From: Carnegiea gigantea
Lineage: Eukaryota > Streptophyta > Magnoliopsida > Caryophyllales > Cactaceae
Length of the DNA stretch: 64,000 nucleotides
Assembly (NCBI GenBank): GCA_029747015.1
Contig: JAKOGI010000346.1
Coordinates: 168,501 to 232,500, forward strand
Direction: 5' to 3'
Below are positions 54,131-64,000 of the stretch, one piece after another. A model generated the notes under the pieces. It was not told the origin of the DNA. It made no database searches and saw only the letters and a program-made list of their open reading frames with translations. Both the position numbers and the translations under genes were made by a program. Within the stretch, counting starts at the first letter, position 1. Every line of letters starts with the position of its first letter.

Positions 54131-57100
54131 TCTTCCATACATCTTTAAAAATATTCTAACATAGTCAATTTGATGAATGCGTATAGACACCCAACTCATG
54201 CTTTGAGAATTAAAATATCCGAGTTGCCCATATGTTTTTCAACATAAACAACGAACTTGATCTCTCTGCCCTTTCTTAGATAAGAATAAAGAGGTTGAAT
54301 TAATTATATTTGAGCCACTAAAGCTTAGAGAAGTAGTTGCAGATTGTGTAGGGGCAACATCAGCTCTAACTCCATGGCTCCATGCATGGCACAGTGTTTA
54401 AAACGGCATATTATACCTATTCAAATTCATCCTGACTTTTATCTAACATTAGCGATTAATTCACCCTATCTGAGATCTCTACTCATCTCAAATCTATTCA
54501 ACTCATGTCAAGGCCTCTTGCCTACTAGGTTAACATTTTGCTCCCATAAATCAAGTTCCCATTTTGTAACAACCGCCATGCTTAGAGCTAGTAGTTGTAG
54601 TGTTTTTTGATAGAGTTCTACCCGAAATTGGCCAAGACGCTAGGTTTATATCCTTAAACTAGCACTTTTAATAATAATAAAAAAAAATTGAATATATTCC
54701 GAATAACCTTGATGGCCACACATCAGAGAAAATGACTTTATGGGTCACATGCCATGAGTATATAAGCCATGAATTTTGATATAACTAAATTGACAATTTA
54801 TAGCTCAACAGGTCACACACATGGAGCGCAAGAGGTTTACATCCCAAACCATTCGATCCATCAGTAGGAGATGAGTAACTGATCAGAGGGTTGGCACACA
54901 TGATCTTTTAGTGCAGCAACTAGATAATATAAAATGCATGCACTCGGGTATTAGACTTACATGTGCTGAAAAGGACTTACGAATCGATCGCATTACAGCA
55001 TTTAACTCACGAACTAAGGTATACAATGTGGGATTCCTGAGCACTTATTAACAAGAGCATCTAAGAAAAATCATATCTTACAAAAACCAATAACATCTAT
55101 GTGCTTCTGAAGAGCATGGGAAATGGGGTACAAGAAAGGGGTAAGCTACCACGTACTTAGTGGGTAATCTACATCCTAAAAAGTAAAACATTTCCATAGA
55201 ATATAGTAACAGCCCCATACATCATTAGTTAATAGTAGCGTAGTAAGCATGAACCAATCAACCATCACCTAACTTCTCCACTATCAATAGCTAAAGAAAT
55301 AGAATGAGATGAATCGTCCTAACTTCAATGTGGCTCTTAGTCACCTGAGGTTCAGCTGGGCATTACTTGGGTGCCTATTTATGAGTTCAATTATGATGAT
55401 CAATAATAAGGTGACCACAAAGACAATACATTGAAATATCTTAGAAACAAGAGTTTATAAAACAGCTTCATTCCAAAGACGATATATTTAAGCTGCTTCA
55501 CATCAAAGCCTTGCTTCTAAGCCAGTTAAAATTCTTTTTGGGAAATAGTCACACTTGTTAAACAATAAGTTCAAAGCAGATGCTTGAGGTTCAACTAGGC
55601 TACTTACTCAGTAACATTCAAAGCTTGTTAGTGATAACATATAGCAAAAGGCATTTAAAATTTTAATTCAAGTTATACAAGCGAATATAAAGCTATTTCA
55701 CACGAAGGAGGCTGCTTTTGTCTTAACCAAAAACTTTTTGAAGAGTTTTTGTAGTATTTTAAATGTTAAAATGAAGTAATTTAGAAAACAAATAGATTCC
55801 AAACTCATGAGAGGTAAAACTACTTTTCAGGGCATTGGATTAAATCATTAGCGTTCTCTTGAGTAAGTATTACAACCAACCATTTTTTGTGTCGTTAGGG
55901 CCTCCCAAAATCTACGAACTCCTACCTTCATTAAGGTAGTGGCGACTAAGAGTTTTCCTCTATATAGAATCATAAGGTTTACTCCCGAGATCAAGTCCTT
56001 TCTTAACACTATGCTTCTAGCAAAAATGTCTCAAGTGCAAATTCGCTTTAGATAATGTAAAAACAATCATGCTTTCTCAAAATTAATATTGGTGGCAGCA
56101 AGCATCAGCTGTAGAAAACTAGCAACAATGTAGCCATAAGAAGATTCACATAAAGGCTCATATCCACATGAATTTACGATAACAATCACAAATATGTTTT
56201 GTCAAAAATGTGCTTTCCAAAATTGGATTACAGTGTGGAACATCGCTTAAATCACTTCGGGCTTGGATCAAAATCATTGAAAAGGTTAAATTGATCCTTT
56301 AGCAAAAGACACTTTTTAAAAGTTTGTTTGTAAGCTATTCAAATGCGGCTACATATCCATTCAAATGAACCCCTATTAAATAGCTTAAGAGGTTAAATAA
56401 TTCAACAACCCACCAGCCAAGGCCATTTAAACAAGTTTAAAGTGAATCACAAGTTTTGGCAAGTTTTTAGCTCATAGCTCATGAAGCCATTTAACTTGAA
56501 CTGAGAAGCCCTACACAATTTGGTTGAGTGTTTGACCAACTCAGAGGTCCTGCAGTTTGACACAACCCACAACACACACATTAAATAAACAATTTGCGAC
56601 TCTGGGGTACCCTAGATTTTATGGAGATAATTTTTAAGGGACAGCTTTTTAAAAATGTTTTTCCAAATACCTACTATTTTATGTAAACTATTAACAGGGA
56701 TCAATATTTTATGAAACAGTAATATTATAAAGTTTTTTCTTGCAAATTCATCCCTGAACTTTTTGAATTTTCTATTTTGGCCCAAATGGGGTTCAAAATG
56801 CAAATACTCAAATTTGTGGACCTTTTTAATAAAACTAAGCTCATATTTTTGTTTGGACTTCTTATAATGACTTTACTGGTACTAGTTATCACATATCTAC
56901 TACCTATGTAATAAATATTATATTTTGATTAATGACCTACTATGCTTAGCAAAATAATTAAAGTTTAATTAAAGAGTTTCGACCATTACCTGAACTTAGT
57001 CGGCGTTAGACTGTGGTATTCCTTTAGCTTCCAATTTACAGAGATTATTAATCTCAATCACACCTTCCTTACACTATATACAACATATATCCGTTTCACT

Positions 57101-57380
57101 CCCTACCTTAAACCATAGTCACTAATCAATATATTTATATTTTTAGAGGATAGAGATACTTTAATCAAGAAATTATAATATTTAAGACATAAGATTCAAT
57201 TGAATAACATTTGCTACTGGGAAATTTCTTTCAATAAAAGCTTGAAAGTGAAAATATTGCAATGGAAAGATTGAATAAGGACTTAAGTTAAGATCATTAG
57301 AGATGTTTGTTCGTAGAAAGATGGAGATACCTAATTTCTCTTTTGCTCGAGTATGCTCAAATGACTGTGTCCCTTCTCAG
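54131..57380. other. No recognised gene; possible leader or LTR remnants
   Basis: Long AT-rich stretch with no coding blocks. On the minus strand it could include the leader downstream of the TATA box at 57,396. GGTACCCCAGAGTCGC (minus, near 56,595) and TCGCCACTACCTTAATG (minus, near 55,935) have the style of Ogre-type untranslated or LTR sequence, but no partner repeats were found. Confidence 0.35.
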
Positions 57381-57395
57381 CACTCAACCTCTCTT

Positions 57396-57409
57396 TTTAT
57401 AGAGTTAGA
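57396..57409 (-). promoter_or_regulatory. TATA-like promoter downstream of the caulimovirid polyprotein
   Basis: The minus strand reads CTCTATAAAAAGAG. It lies about 165 bp after the last coding block of the viral remnant, where caulimovirids keep their pregenomic RNA promoter. Activity is unknown. Confidence 0.5.
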
Positions 57410-57559
57410 ATATATAGGATGCCCTAACAGCTATAGTATACACTGATATTGCACATGGTTGCAGTTACATTCACATGTAGACTGTCTTATTTTATAGAGC
57501 TAATACTTGTCAAAATAGTACAATAATAAAGCAACTACTTTTCAGAGCCTTTTAATGTT

Positions 57560-60326
57560 GACAAGAATGGTCATCCACATTGAAATTCTGCATGCCTTTA
57601 TCTCCAATATTAATAATATCTTCTAGTCTATCATTATCCAAGTAATCATTAAAATCGTCATCTAGTTGAAGATGCTCTAGGTCCCATTTTTCAAATAATT
57701 CATGAAGATATTTCTTTCCTTTTTCTCATAAGAATTTACTAGCTCCAACTTTAAAAGATAATCAAAGACATCCTATGAAGTAGCTTCTTCTATCGTCATA
57801 TATTTGCTGAACTCATTATGATAGTAACAAGTAGTATTTTTGCAGTACATTAGCATTACTTCTTGCTCAATCAATTTCCACATTTGATGGTAAATATTAA
57901 GAAAACCGATGGTCCTTTCTAAAGTAGGATCACTAACTAACTAATTTCGTTCCAAAAATCATTCTCATTGTTGATCTCTAGAATTGTCTAAATAAACCAG
58001 TTGAACCAAATAATGGGTTGGTTTGACCTTTCCACTTTCATACTCAATTAGTGCGCAATGTACATCCATGTATAGACATCTATTGTATGGAATTTTTGTT
58101 GGATCATCCGGCGGTGTAAGAATCCACTAGATCCTTCTGAACATGCCCTGTTTAAATTTAGTTAGTCTTAAGAAAAATGGGTACTTCAGATTTGGGATTT
58201 TCATAAAATAAACTGTCATTCCATATTTTGAGGCTTTCACGACTGGGTCATTTGGAGATATTAAATTTGCTAGAAAACTAACACCACCTATTCTAGATCT
58301 ATTGGGAAAGAAGATTGTTGTACTCCAAGATTTCCAAAAATTATAGGAATAATTATGACAATAGTCGACACAGGCTACATACCACTTCTTGAAGCATTTT
58401 TCTTAAACATGAGAACTTATTTTTTTCTTAAATATCATAAGGACATCTTAGGTAATTAATTTGTAACTCTAGAAGGAAAAATGTTTGGGCATTAGGTAGG
58501 TAGAAGATAGGAGACCAAAACATGATCTACTTTTTGTATGAAATTCCAAAATATCCACAAGGATTTTGCTAGAAGGACAAATCGGTTCTAGTAGTAATGA
58601 CATTTCATTTTGAATTTCCTCCTTTTCCAACAGAAGTTCTACTCTGCTAATATCCATTGGCAAGCTCACGAGTTAAACTATCTGACAGAAAATTCTTTGA
58701 TCCCTATATATATTCAATAGAGAAATAAAACTGGTTAAACCATAAGTGCCAACACAGGAATCATCCTTGCACTCGCATATTTTATAAATTCCTTTTCAGA
58801 AAACCAAGTATTCATTTGCATTCAGTTCGAATAAGAAAAGATTTTGTAGCTAAAAGATGAAGAACATTTCAACTTTGCTTGTGACAACAAGGATTTCTTT
58901 TTCTATCGTGGGATAGTTGCATTCTGCTTTATTAAACCTTTCACTGTAATATTCATAGAAGACTTCTCCTTCTTTGATTTTGAGTACTGCGCTCTAGTTT
59001 TTATTGCTGGCATCTGTCTCAAGAATTAAATCATCTCCTTCAGTAGGAAAATTAACGATATGAAGATTTTGCACATCTTTTTAAAGTTTTGAACAATCTT
59101 TGAATCACTAGGGGTCCATGTCCAACTTACTTCTTTCTTGAGTTTTTACTACAATGACTTTATCAGTTTAGCCAAATCTTAATGAAATCTAAAGCATATG
59201 TAAGGCATCTAAGAAACTTTTCTAACTACTTCCTATCTTTAATCTTTTCAAGAAAATTTTCTATTTTTTTAGAATGTGCTTTTGTAGAATGATTTGTCTA
59301 ACTTTTATTTCAGACCTAAAAGGTCAATCTCGTGTTTAGTATAAATGTACTTGTTCTTACCAAGTATAATACCACGAAATGCATCTTTGGGTGACAGCTA
59401 AGACATCATCTTTATGCTTTCTATGGTCTTGGAAAAGATAAGAATATCATCGACATAAACTAAACAACAGTGGTAAGGTCTTTAAAGATGATATCAATTC
59501 TTCTTTAAAATATTTGAGATGTATTTTTTAGGCTAAATTGCATTACTGTCCACTCATAATGTCCTTGTGGGGCATTAAACATAGTTAAAGGAATGCTTTC
59601 TTTATCTATTTTTATCTACTAGTATCTACTTTTGTAATTCATTTTCGAGAACCAAGAGGCTTCTTGAACTCTATTGGAAAGGACTATTTTGACAGGAATA
59701 TGATAATCGTCAAACACAGTATTATCATTAAGCTTCTTAGAATTGATTAGCAATCCTAATTTTCCTCTTTTTTCTTCAGCATGATTTCTTACCATGAAAA
59801 CGGGATTGGTGTGAGAACTCTTGCTATGTCTTGTTAATACTTTATCCAGAAGTTCTTTGATTTCTTTATCAAATTCATGGATATCTTGGTGTGTATACAC
59901 CATTTGTCTGACTTGAATAATAGTAGTGGGATTTAACAAAATAATTTTTGCAAATGTCTTATCTTTATCACAAAATTTTAGTGGATTATCATAGTAGAGT
60001 TATTTGCATAATTACTCTTGTTGTTCAATAATTTGCTCTTTAATAGATAGCTCAAAAAATGAGATTGTTAGTGCTATTTCACGTCGCACCGGCATTACCT
60101 TTTCACCATGGTGTTTGCATGTAAACTCAATTTTGTGATGAATGCAAGTCTTACTTAATTTTTCAATATGAACTGAGTAACCATTAATTGTAAATATTAT
60201 TTAGTTTATGGTCTGTATAGCCTCTGAAAATTATTTTCAATAATCATATTATGAGAGGGTTAATTAGTAGCCCATAGAACTGGTATAATACATTAGACTC
60301 TTCCTAATTCTATGGATAACCCTTCT
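57560..60326 (-). pseudogene. Endogenous caulimovirid (pararetrovirus) polyprotein fragment
   Basis: Plant pararetroviruses integrate by chance and persist as dead copies. The minus strand shows, in order, the end of a protease-like region (about 60,060-60,160); an RT with TNPVFMVRNHAE and KLNDNTVFDDYHIP (59,619-59,939); a catalytic YVDD at 59,446-59,457; an RNase H (around 58,890-59,060); and a C-terminal region ending near 57,565. The phrase 'VRNHAE' and the RT/RNase H order are typical of Caulimoviridae. The RT segment is interrupted by stops and shifts on both sides, and no integrase or LTR is present. The movement and coat proteins are not seen. The genus cannot be fixed by eye. The right side is cut by CACTA element 2. 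Confidence 0.85.
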
Positions 60327-60344
60327 CACTACAGAAAAGCGTGC

Positions 60345-60990
60345 AGTTAGCGATGAAAAATATTCGTCTCTAAATTTTAATTTTTTGTCGCTAAATTATT
60401 TAGCGAGGAAACAGAGGTGAAAAAACGTTCATTTCAAAACCCATCGTCGCAGATGAAATTAGAAACGAATTTTACTTTTCGTCTCAGCTAGCGATGAAAA
60501 CAGAGACCATAAATGTTTAATCTCTAATAGGGACGAATATATTGCTGGTAGCTGTTCCATACAAATTCGTCTCTGTTAGAGATGAAAATAGAGACAATGT
60601 ATTTTTCATCTTTAATAGAGACGAATATAATGCGATAGCCATTTCATATATGCTCATCCCTGTTAGAGACGAATATGGCTACGAAATTCTTTTCATCTCT
60701 ATTAGAGACGAAGATTTGTTAGCTGTCGTTTCAATGTTGTTCGCCTCTATTAGAGACAAAAGTTGCTACGACGCTGTTTTCATCTCCATCTGAGATGAAT
60801 ATATTTTGTTACCTTATTAACTGTTTTGTCTCTATTAAAGACAAAACTTGCCATGAAAAGAGTTTCTATCTCTATTAGAGACGAAATTGTTCTTACCATT
60901 TCGCTATCGAAAGGTGTTTCATCTCTACCACAGCGACAATGTTTTTGTATCGATTTTACTAATTTCCATCACGAATGCAGACAAGTTGTT
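60345..60990. repeat. Subterminal repeats of CACTA element 2
   Basis: More than twelve copies of TAGAGACGAA or its complement TTCGTCTCTA within 650 bp, spaced 20-60 bp, plus GCGATGAAAA variants. The 83-codon plus-strand open stretch here (60,542-60,793) merely translates the repeat as RDE units. Confidence 0.85.
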
Positions 60991-61449
60991 CTGTAGCATG
61001 TTGAACTAAATGTTTTATAGCTATGTCGAATGACATTGCCATGCGCTGTTATTAACGATTTCATATAAACAAATATATAAACTGAAAGAAGAATATATAA
61101 TCAGCGATAACAACCATAAATAGGCACAAATCAAAGTACATGATCAAAAAGTGCCGAGTGTCATCATCCAGCATATCTTCGATCACCCCTATTTCTAAGT
61201 CCCCAAAATATATAAAGTATAAATGTACGGAACTAAAACTAATTGTAGTTATTAGGTACTTTGAACCCCCCTATTTCTAAGTCCCCCAAAATATATAAAC
61301 ATGCCAAACTATAACTAATTGTAGTTATTAGGTACTAACTAAACCCATTGCTAATGAGTCTCAATTCAAACATATAATTGAGTCCTCATCCAAAAAGGCG
61401 ATCTGTAACCTACATTAGACTATAAAAACATAAACTAAGAGCTAGCTAG

Positions 61450-61806
61450 GGGGTGGGAGCAAATTGGAAGAGGATGGGCCCTCAAGCTGAGCAAGTAGGC
61501 TAGCAATCAACTCTCTTTGTTGTCTTTGTTCCTCCCTAGTGGCTCTAAGTTCTTCCCTCGTAGCTTGAAGTTCCTCCTCGGATTTTTTTCAAGGGAGTCT
61601 CCATTTGCGAAACTACTGAGGGTGTGTATGATGATGATGGGCCGGACCGACGACCGGACCTTGGGTAGTAAGCTTCTGACTCCATTCCAAGTCCGTAAAC
61701 AGTTCCTTTCATGTTCTTGCCTCCAACAGCTTGTAGAAAAAGCTCATCATCATCTACTTCAGTTCCTACTCAAGAAGCTTGTGCCTTTAAACGCTCAAAC
61801 TCCTCC
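61450..61806 (-). pseudogene. CACTA TnpA/Ptta-like protein, last exon, broken
   Basis: On the minus strand a splice acceptor (TATTGCAG at about 61,807) leads into EEFERLKAQAS, a stop, then VGTEVDDDELFLQAVGGKNM, KGTVYGLG and, after a one-base shift in an A run near 61,585, a glutamine- and arginine-rich coiled coil (ATREELRATREEQRQQRELI) and LLPPPS. This matches the C-terminus of plant Ptta/En/Spm DNA-binding proteins. Confidence 0.7.
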
Positions 61807-61822
61807 TGCAATAGGATAGGTG

Positions 61823-62180
61823 CAAAAAAAAGTGAGGGATAAATGAACATAAAAAGACTACAATTCTGGGGCAAAACGGACAGAGTTCTGCCTAAAATTG
61901 AGCAAAATCTAGGCGTGAAGCCTTACAATAATGACGCTCCTACATTCAACAGTCATACAATGTATATTCATCACTCAATGACTACACGCCGGAGACTACA
62001 ACTCTACGGGTCACACGTCCGGAGTTCAACAACAATAAAACACAATAATATGGGAGAAAAAGAGTTGAAAAAGAGTTGAAAAAGAGGTGATATCGAATAC
62101 TCCTTGCTAAGGTTCCTGCATTCAATAGTATATAGAACTCAACACAGATCAAAGTACAATAATATGGGGGAAAAAGAGTT
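61823..62180. repeat. Direct repeat copy 1 inside CACTA element 2
   Basis: About 340 bp repeated at 62,690-63,020: AAATGAACATAAAAA, TTCTGGGGC, AAACGGACAGAGTT, AAGCCTTACAATAATGA and AATGTATATTCATCACTC occur in the same order. The copies are about 870 bp apart and roughly 90% alike by eye. Open stretches in both copies are related but have no known domain. Confidence 0.85.
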
Positions 62181-62689
62181 GGTCAGGTGAGCAGCAAACA
62201 AAATTTGTTGAGAAAAGGCAAAATAAAGTAGATGCAGTCCCAACCTAACCATGAGTAATAACCCCCAAATAAAATCCCAAGCTAGCAATGAAAACAACCC
62301 TCTAAGTAATAATGTAGCGATGTTATGATTTTATATCATACCACAGTAATCATTTTATTGATGATAGAAAAGAAGGGAAAAAATTAGAAGAATAAATATA
62401 TATACTTATTTTTCAAGTGAAGTAGAAATCTGCTTTAATAAAAGACCAGCAATTAGGGAGAACTTTTTAATATTATCAATAGCATATACTGGGACAGGGA
62501 CTGTGGAACTAATATCTGTGAATTTCATATCACCAGCTACAGTATCAATGAATAAGTTCGTGTAGTAAAGTTCTGAAGAGAAGCCAGTTTTGACTTCCTA
62601 CATCTTGTCATCTCATCTATTGTTTCATTAATTAATAATGAATTCAGAATCATCGCTTATGCAAATCACTAATTTAGAATTAATCAACA
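62181..62689. other. No recognised feature between the direct repeats
   Basis: AT-rich; probably intron sequence of the CACTA gene. No coding block was recognised. Confidence 0.4.
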
Positions 62690-63020
62690 AAAAAAAGTGA
62701 AGGATAAATGAACATAAAAAAGGACGACAATTCTGGGGCGAAACGGACAGAGTTTTGCCTAAAATTAAGCAAAATCCAGTCGTAAAGCCTTACAATAATG
62801 AGGTTCCTACATTCAACAATCGCACAATGTATATTCATCACTCGACGACTACACGTCGGAGACTACAACTCTACGGGCCACACGCCCAGAGTTCAACAAT
62901 AATAAAACACAATAATATGGGAGAAAAAGAGTTGAAAAAGAGGTGATATCGAAAGCTCCTTGCTAAGGTTCCCGCATTCAATAGTACATAGAACTCAATG
63001 CAGATTAAAGTATAACTCAT
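62690..63020. repeat. Direct repeat copy 2 inside CACTA element 2
   Basis: Partner of 61,823-62,180. Differences include several CpG-type changes and loss of a GTTGAAAAAGA unit present twice in copy 1 (near 62,064-62,085). Confidence 0.85.
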
Positions 63021-64000
63021 CACTGCAGTGCTTAAGAGTCAACTCCTTAGGGACGGGGTTGAATTAGGCCGCCAAAAAGGACTAGGAAAGTTGCATTATT
63101 CTCTAAACCTAATAAAATGAAATCTAACTAACGCAGCTAAACTACCTCTTAGATATCAAAGGTCATGTCTAAACTTGAATTATTTGCCTAACACTAATCA
63201 CCAAAAAAAAAAGAAAATAAAAGTGACTAAGTCAGAAAACAAAAAGCTGCATAGTACTAGGCTGCATGAATCATCAGTCTTCTAGCAAAAATAACACTTG
63301 TCTCACTTTGTCAACTATAGTAAACAAACAAGGGAAGAGAGAATATAAAATAAAAACAAGAGAAAAGGGATAAATTAAAATTAAAACCAAGAAGAAGCTA
63401 TGGGATTGAAAGGGATTAAGAGAGAGAGATACGTAGCATCCTTACTCATGAGCTCAATCGAGGTTCACATCTTGAGACTAACCATTCACTCAAGCACACA
63501 GAATGAGACAAGGAGCATGGGGAGAATAGAAAAATCATTACACTTAGGCGTCCTAGCACTTAATAGCTCAACCCAATCTTTAACTCGACCTCCATTAATG
63601 AAGCATACATTTAGGAATCAACCTAAAGTAATAAGAGAATGCCCAAGAAAGTCTAGAATATGAAAAATTAAATCCATATTCAAAAACAGAAGGGACATCG
63701 AAATAGGGAGTGATAGTGAGGGGAAAGAAGGCCTAAGAAATAGAGAACAAAGTGACAAAACAGGGGAGACAAAATCAACTATAATCAAGCAAACTTCTCT
63801 AAAACCTACAAATTCAAAGACTTAACATATGACAATCGACATAGAGAAAGGAAAACAGAGAAAGAAAGTAAGAATGAAAATAGGGGATGGGGAAGAGATG
63901 GAATTCAACATCAATCAATGCAATTCTTGAATAATAACCCGCATGCAAAGCAGATATATTGCTTGTATAATTTATTTTGTTACTTCTTTTAGATGATTAA
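63021..64000. other. No recognised gene to the window end
   Basis: A-rich on the plus strand, presumably internal CACTA sequence. The 87-codon plus-strand stretch at 63,400-63,663 has no recognisable content. Confidence 0.4.

Larger units (their letters stand above)
60327..64000 (-). mobile_element. Terminus of a second CACTA element, continuing past the window
   Basis: CACTACAGAAAA begins at 60,327, followed by 650 bp of subterminal repeats, 3' untranslated sequence and, on the minus strand, the last exon of a CACTA ORF (61,450-61,806). The rest runs off the window. It lies against the caulimovirid remnant. An alternative is that 60,327-60,998 is a separate small CACTA, since TTCTGTAGCA ends at 60,998 with TCT and TGT as possible flanks. 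Confidence 0.7.

Noticed and set aside
54131..57380. Possible Ogre-type LTR remnants (GAGTCGC-like phrases on the minus strand)
   Set aside because: Only short phrases match and no paired repeat or primer site was found, so it is left as unassigned sequence.
60542..60793. 83-codon open frame with repeated Arg-Asp-Glu
   Set aside because: It is the subterminal TAGAGACGAA repeat read in one frame.
63400..63663. 87-codon plus-strand open frame near the window end
   Set aside because: No recognisable motif and likely chance within CACTA internal sequence.

Overview
This window is repeat-rich, AT-rich plant nuclear DNA, from a flowering plant and probably a dicot. Every recognisable gene is part of a transposable element or an integrated virus. 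I found no ordinary host gene, tRNA, rRNA or CRISPR. The plant assignment rests on the families present: Sirevirus-type Ty1/copia, Athila-type and Tat-type Ty3/gypsy, TRIM, CACTA/TNP2, a Tourist-like MITE, a tRNA-derived SINE, LINE 3' ends and an endogenous caulimovirid. I cannot name the species.

Layout. 1-~800: an LTR-like sequence of unknown family. ~806-16,167: an Athila-type element on the minus strand (5' LTR, degenerate tRNA primer site, gag, protease, start of RT), truncated at its RT. Its gag is split by a complete Sirevirus-like copia element (3,505-14,369), with 1.42-kb LTRs, a perfect 5-bp duplication AAAGG, gag-pol in a single frame and a third ORF. 16,190-17,000: remains of a gypsy integrase. 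18,146-21,605: three LTRs sharing two ~420-bp internal regions, invaded by a SINE and a 244-bp inverted-repeat element. 22.3-24.4 kb: LINE tails, TA arrays and a Tourist-like MITE. 24,398-37,585: a small TRIM whose 3' LTR is split by a ~12.6-kb decayed CACTA element (24,440-~37,067). 37,660-~48,083: a Tat-lineage element on the minus strand with an in-frame RNase H/integrase deletion, a 57-bp minisatellite and an opposite-strand ORF region with intron-like gaps. 48-50 kb: two MITE-like elements. 51,560-~54,130: a short unclassified LTR element. ~57,400-60,326: an endogenous caulimovirid fragment on the minus strand with a promoter-like TATA. 60,327 to the window end: the terminus of a second CACTA element.

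No host pathway is visible. The relations are insertional: copia into Athila gag, CACTA into a TRIM LTR, SINE and MITE into the LTR array. All the coding regions I followed carry stops, frameshifts or lost catalytic residues, so no autonomous element is intact. The least explained content is the opposite-strand, apparently spliced ORF region and its duplicated modules inside the Tat element (38.5-43.4 kb), the triple-LTR array, and the short LTR element at 51.5-54.1 kb. All coordinates and counts come from reading by eye; no alignment or database search was run.
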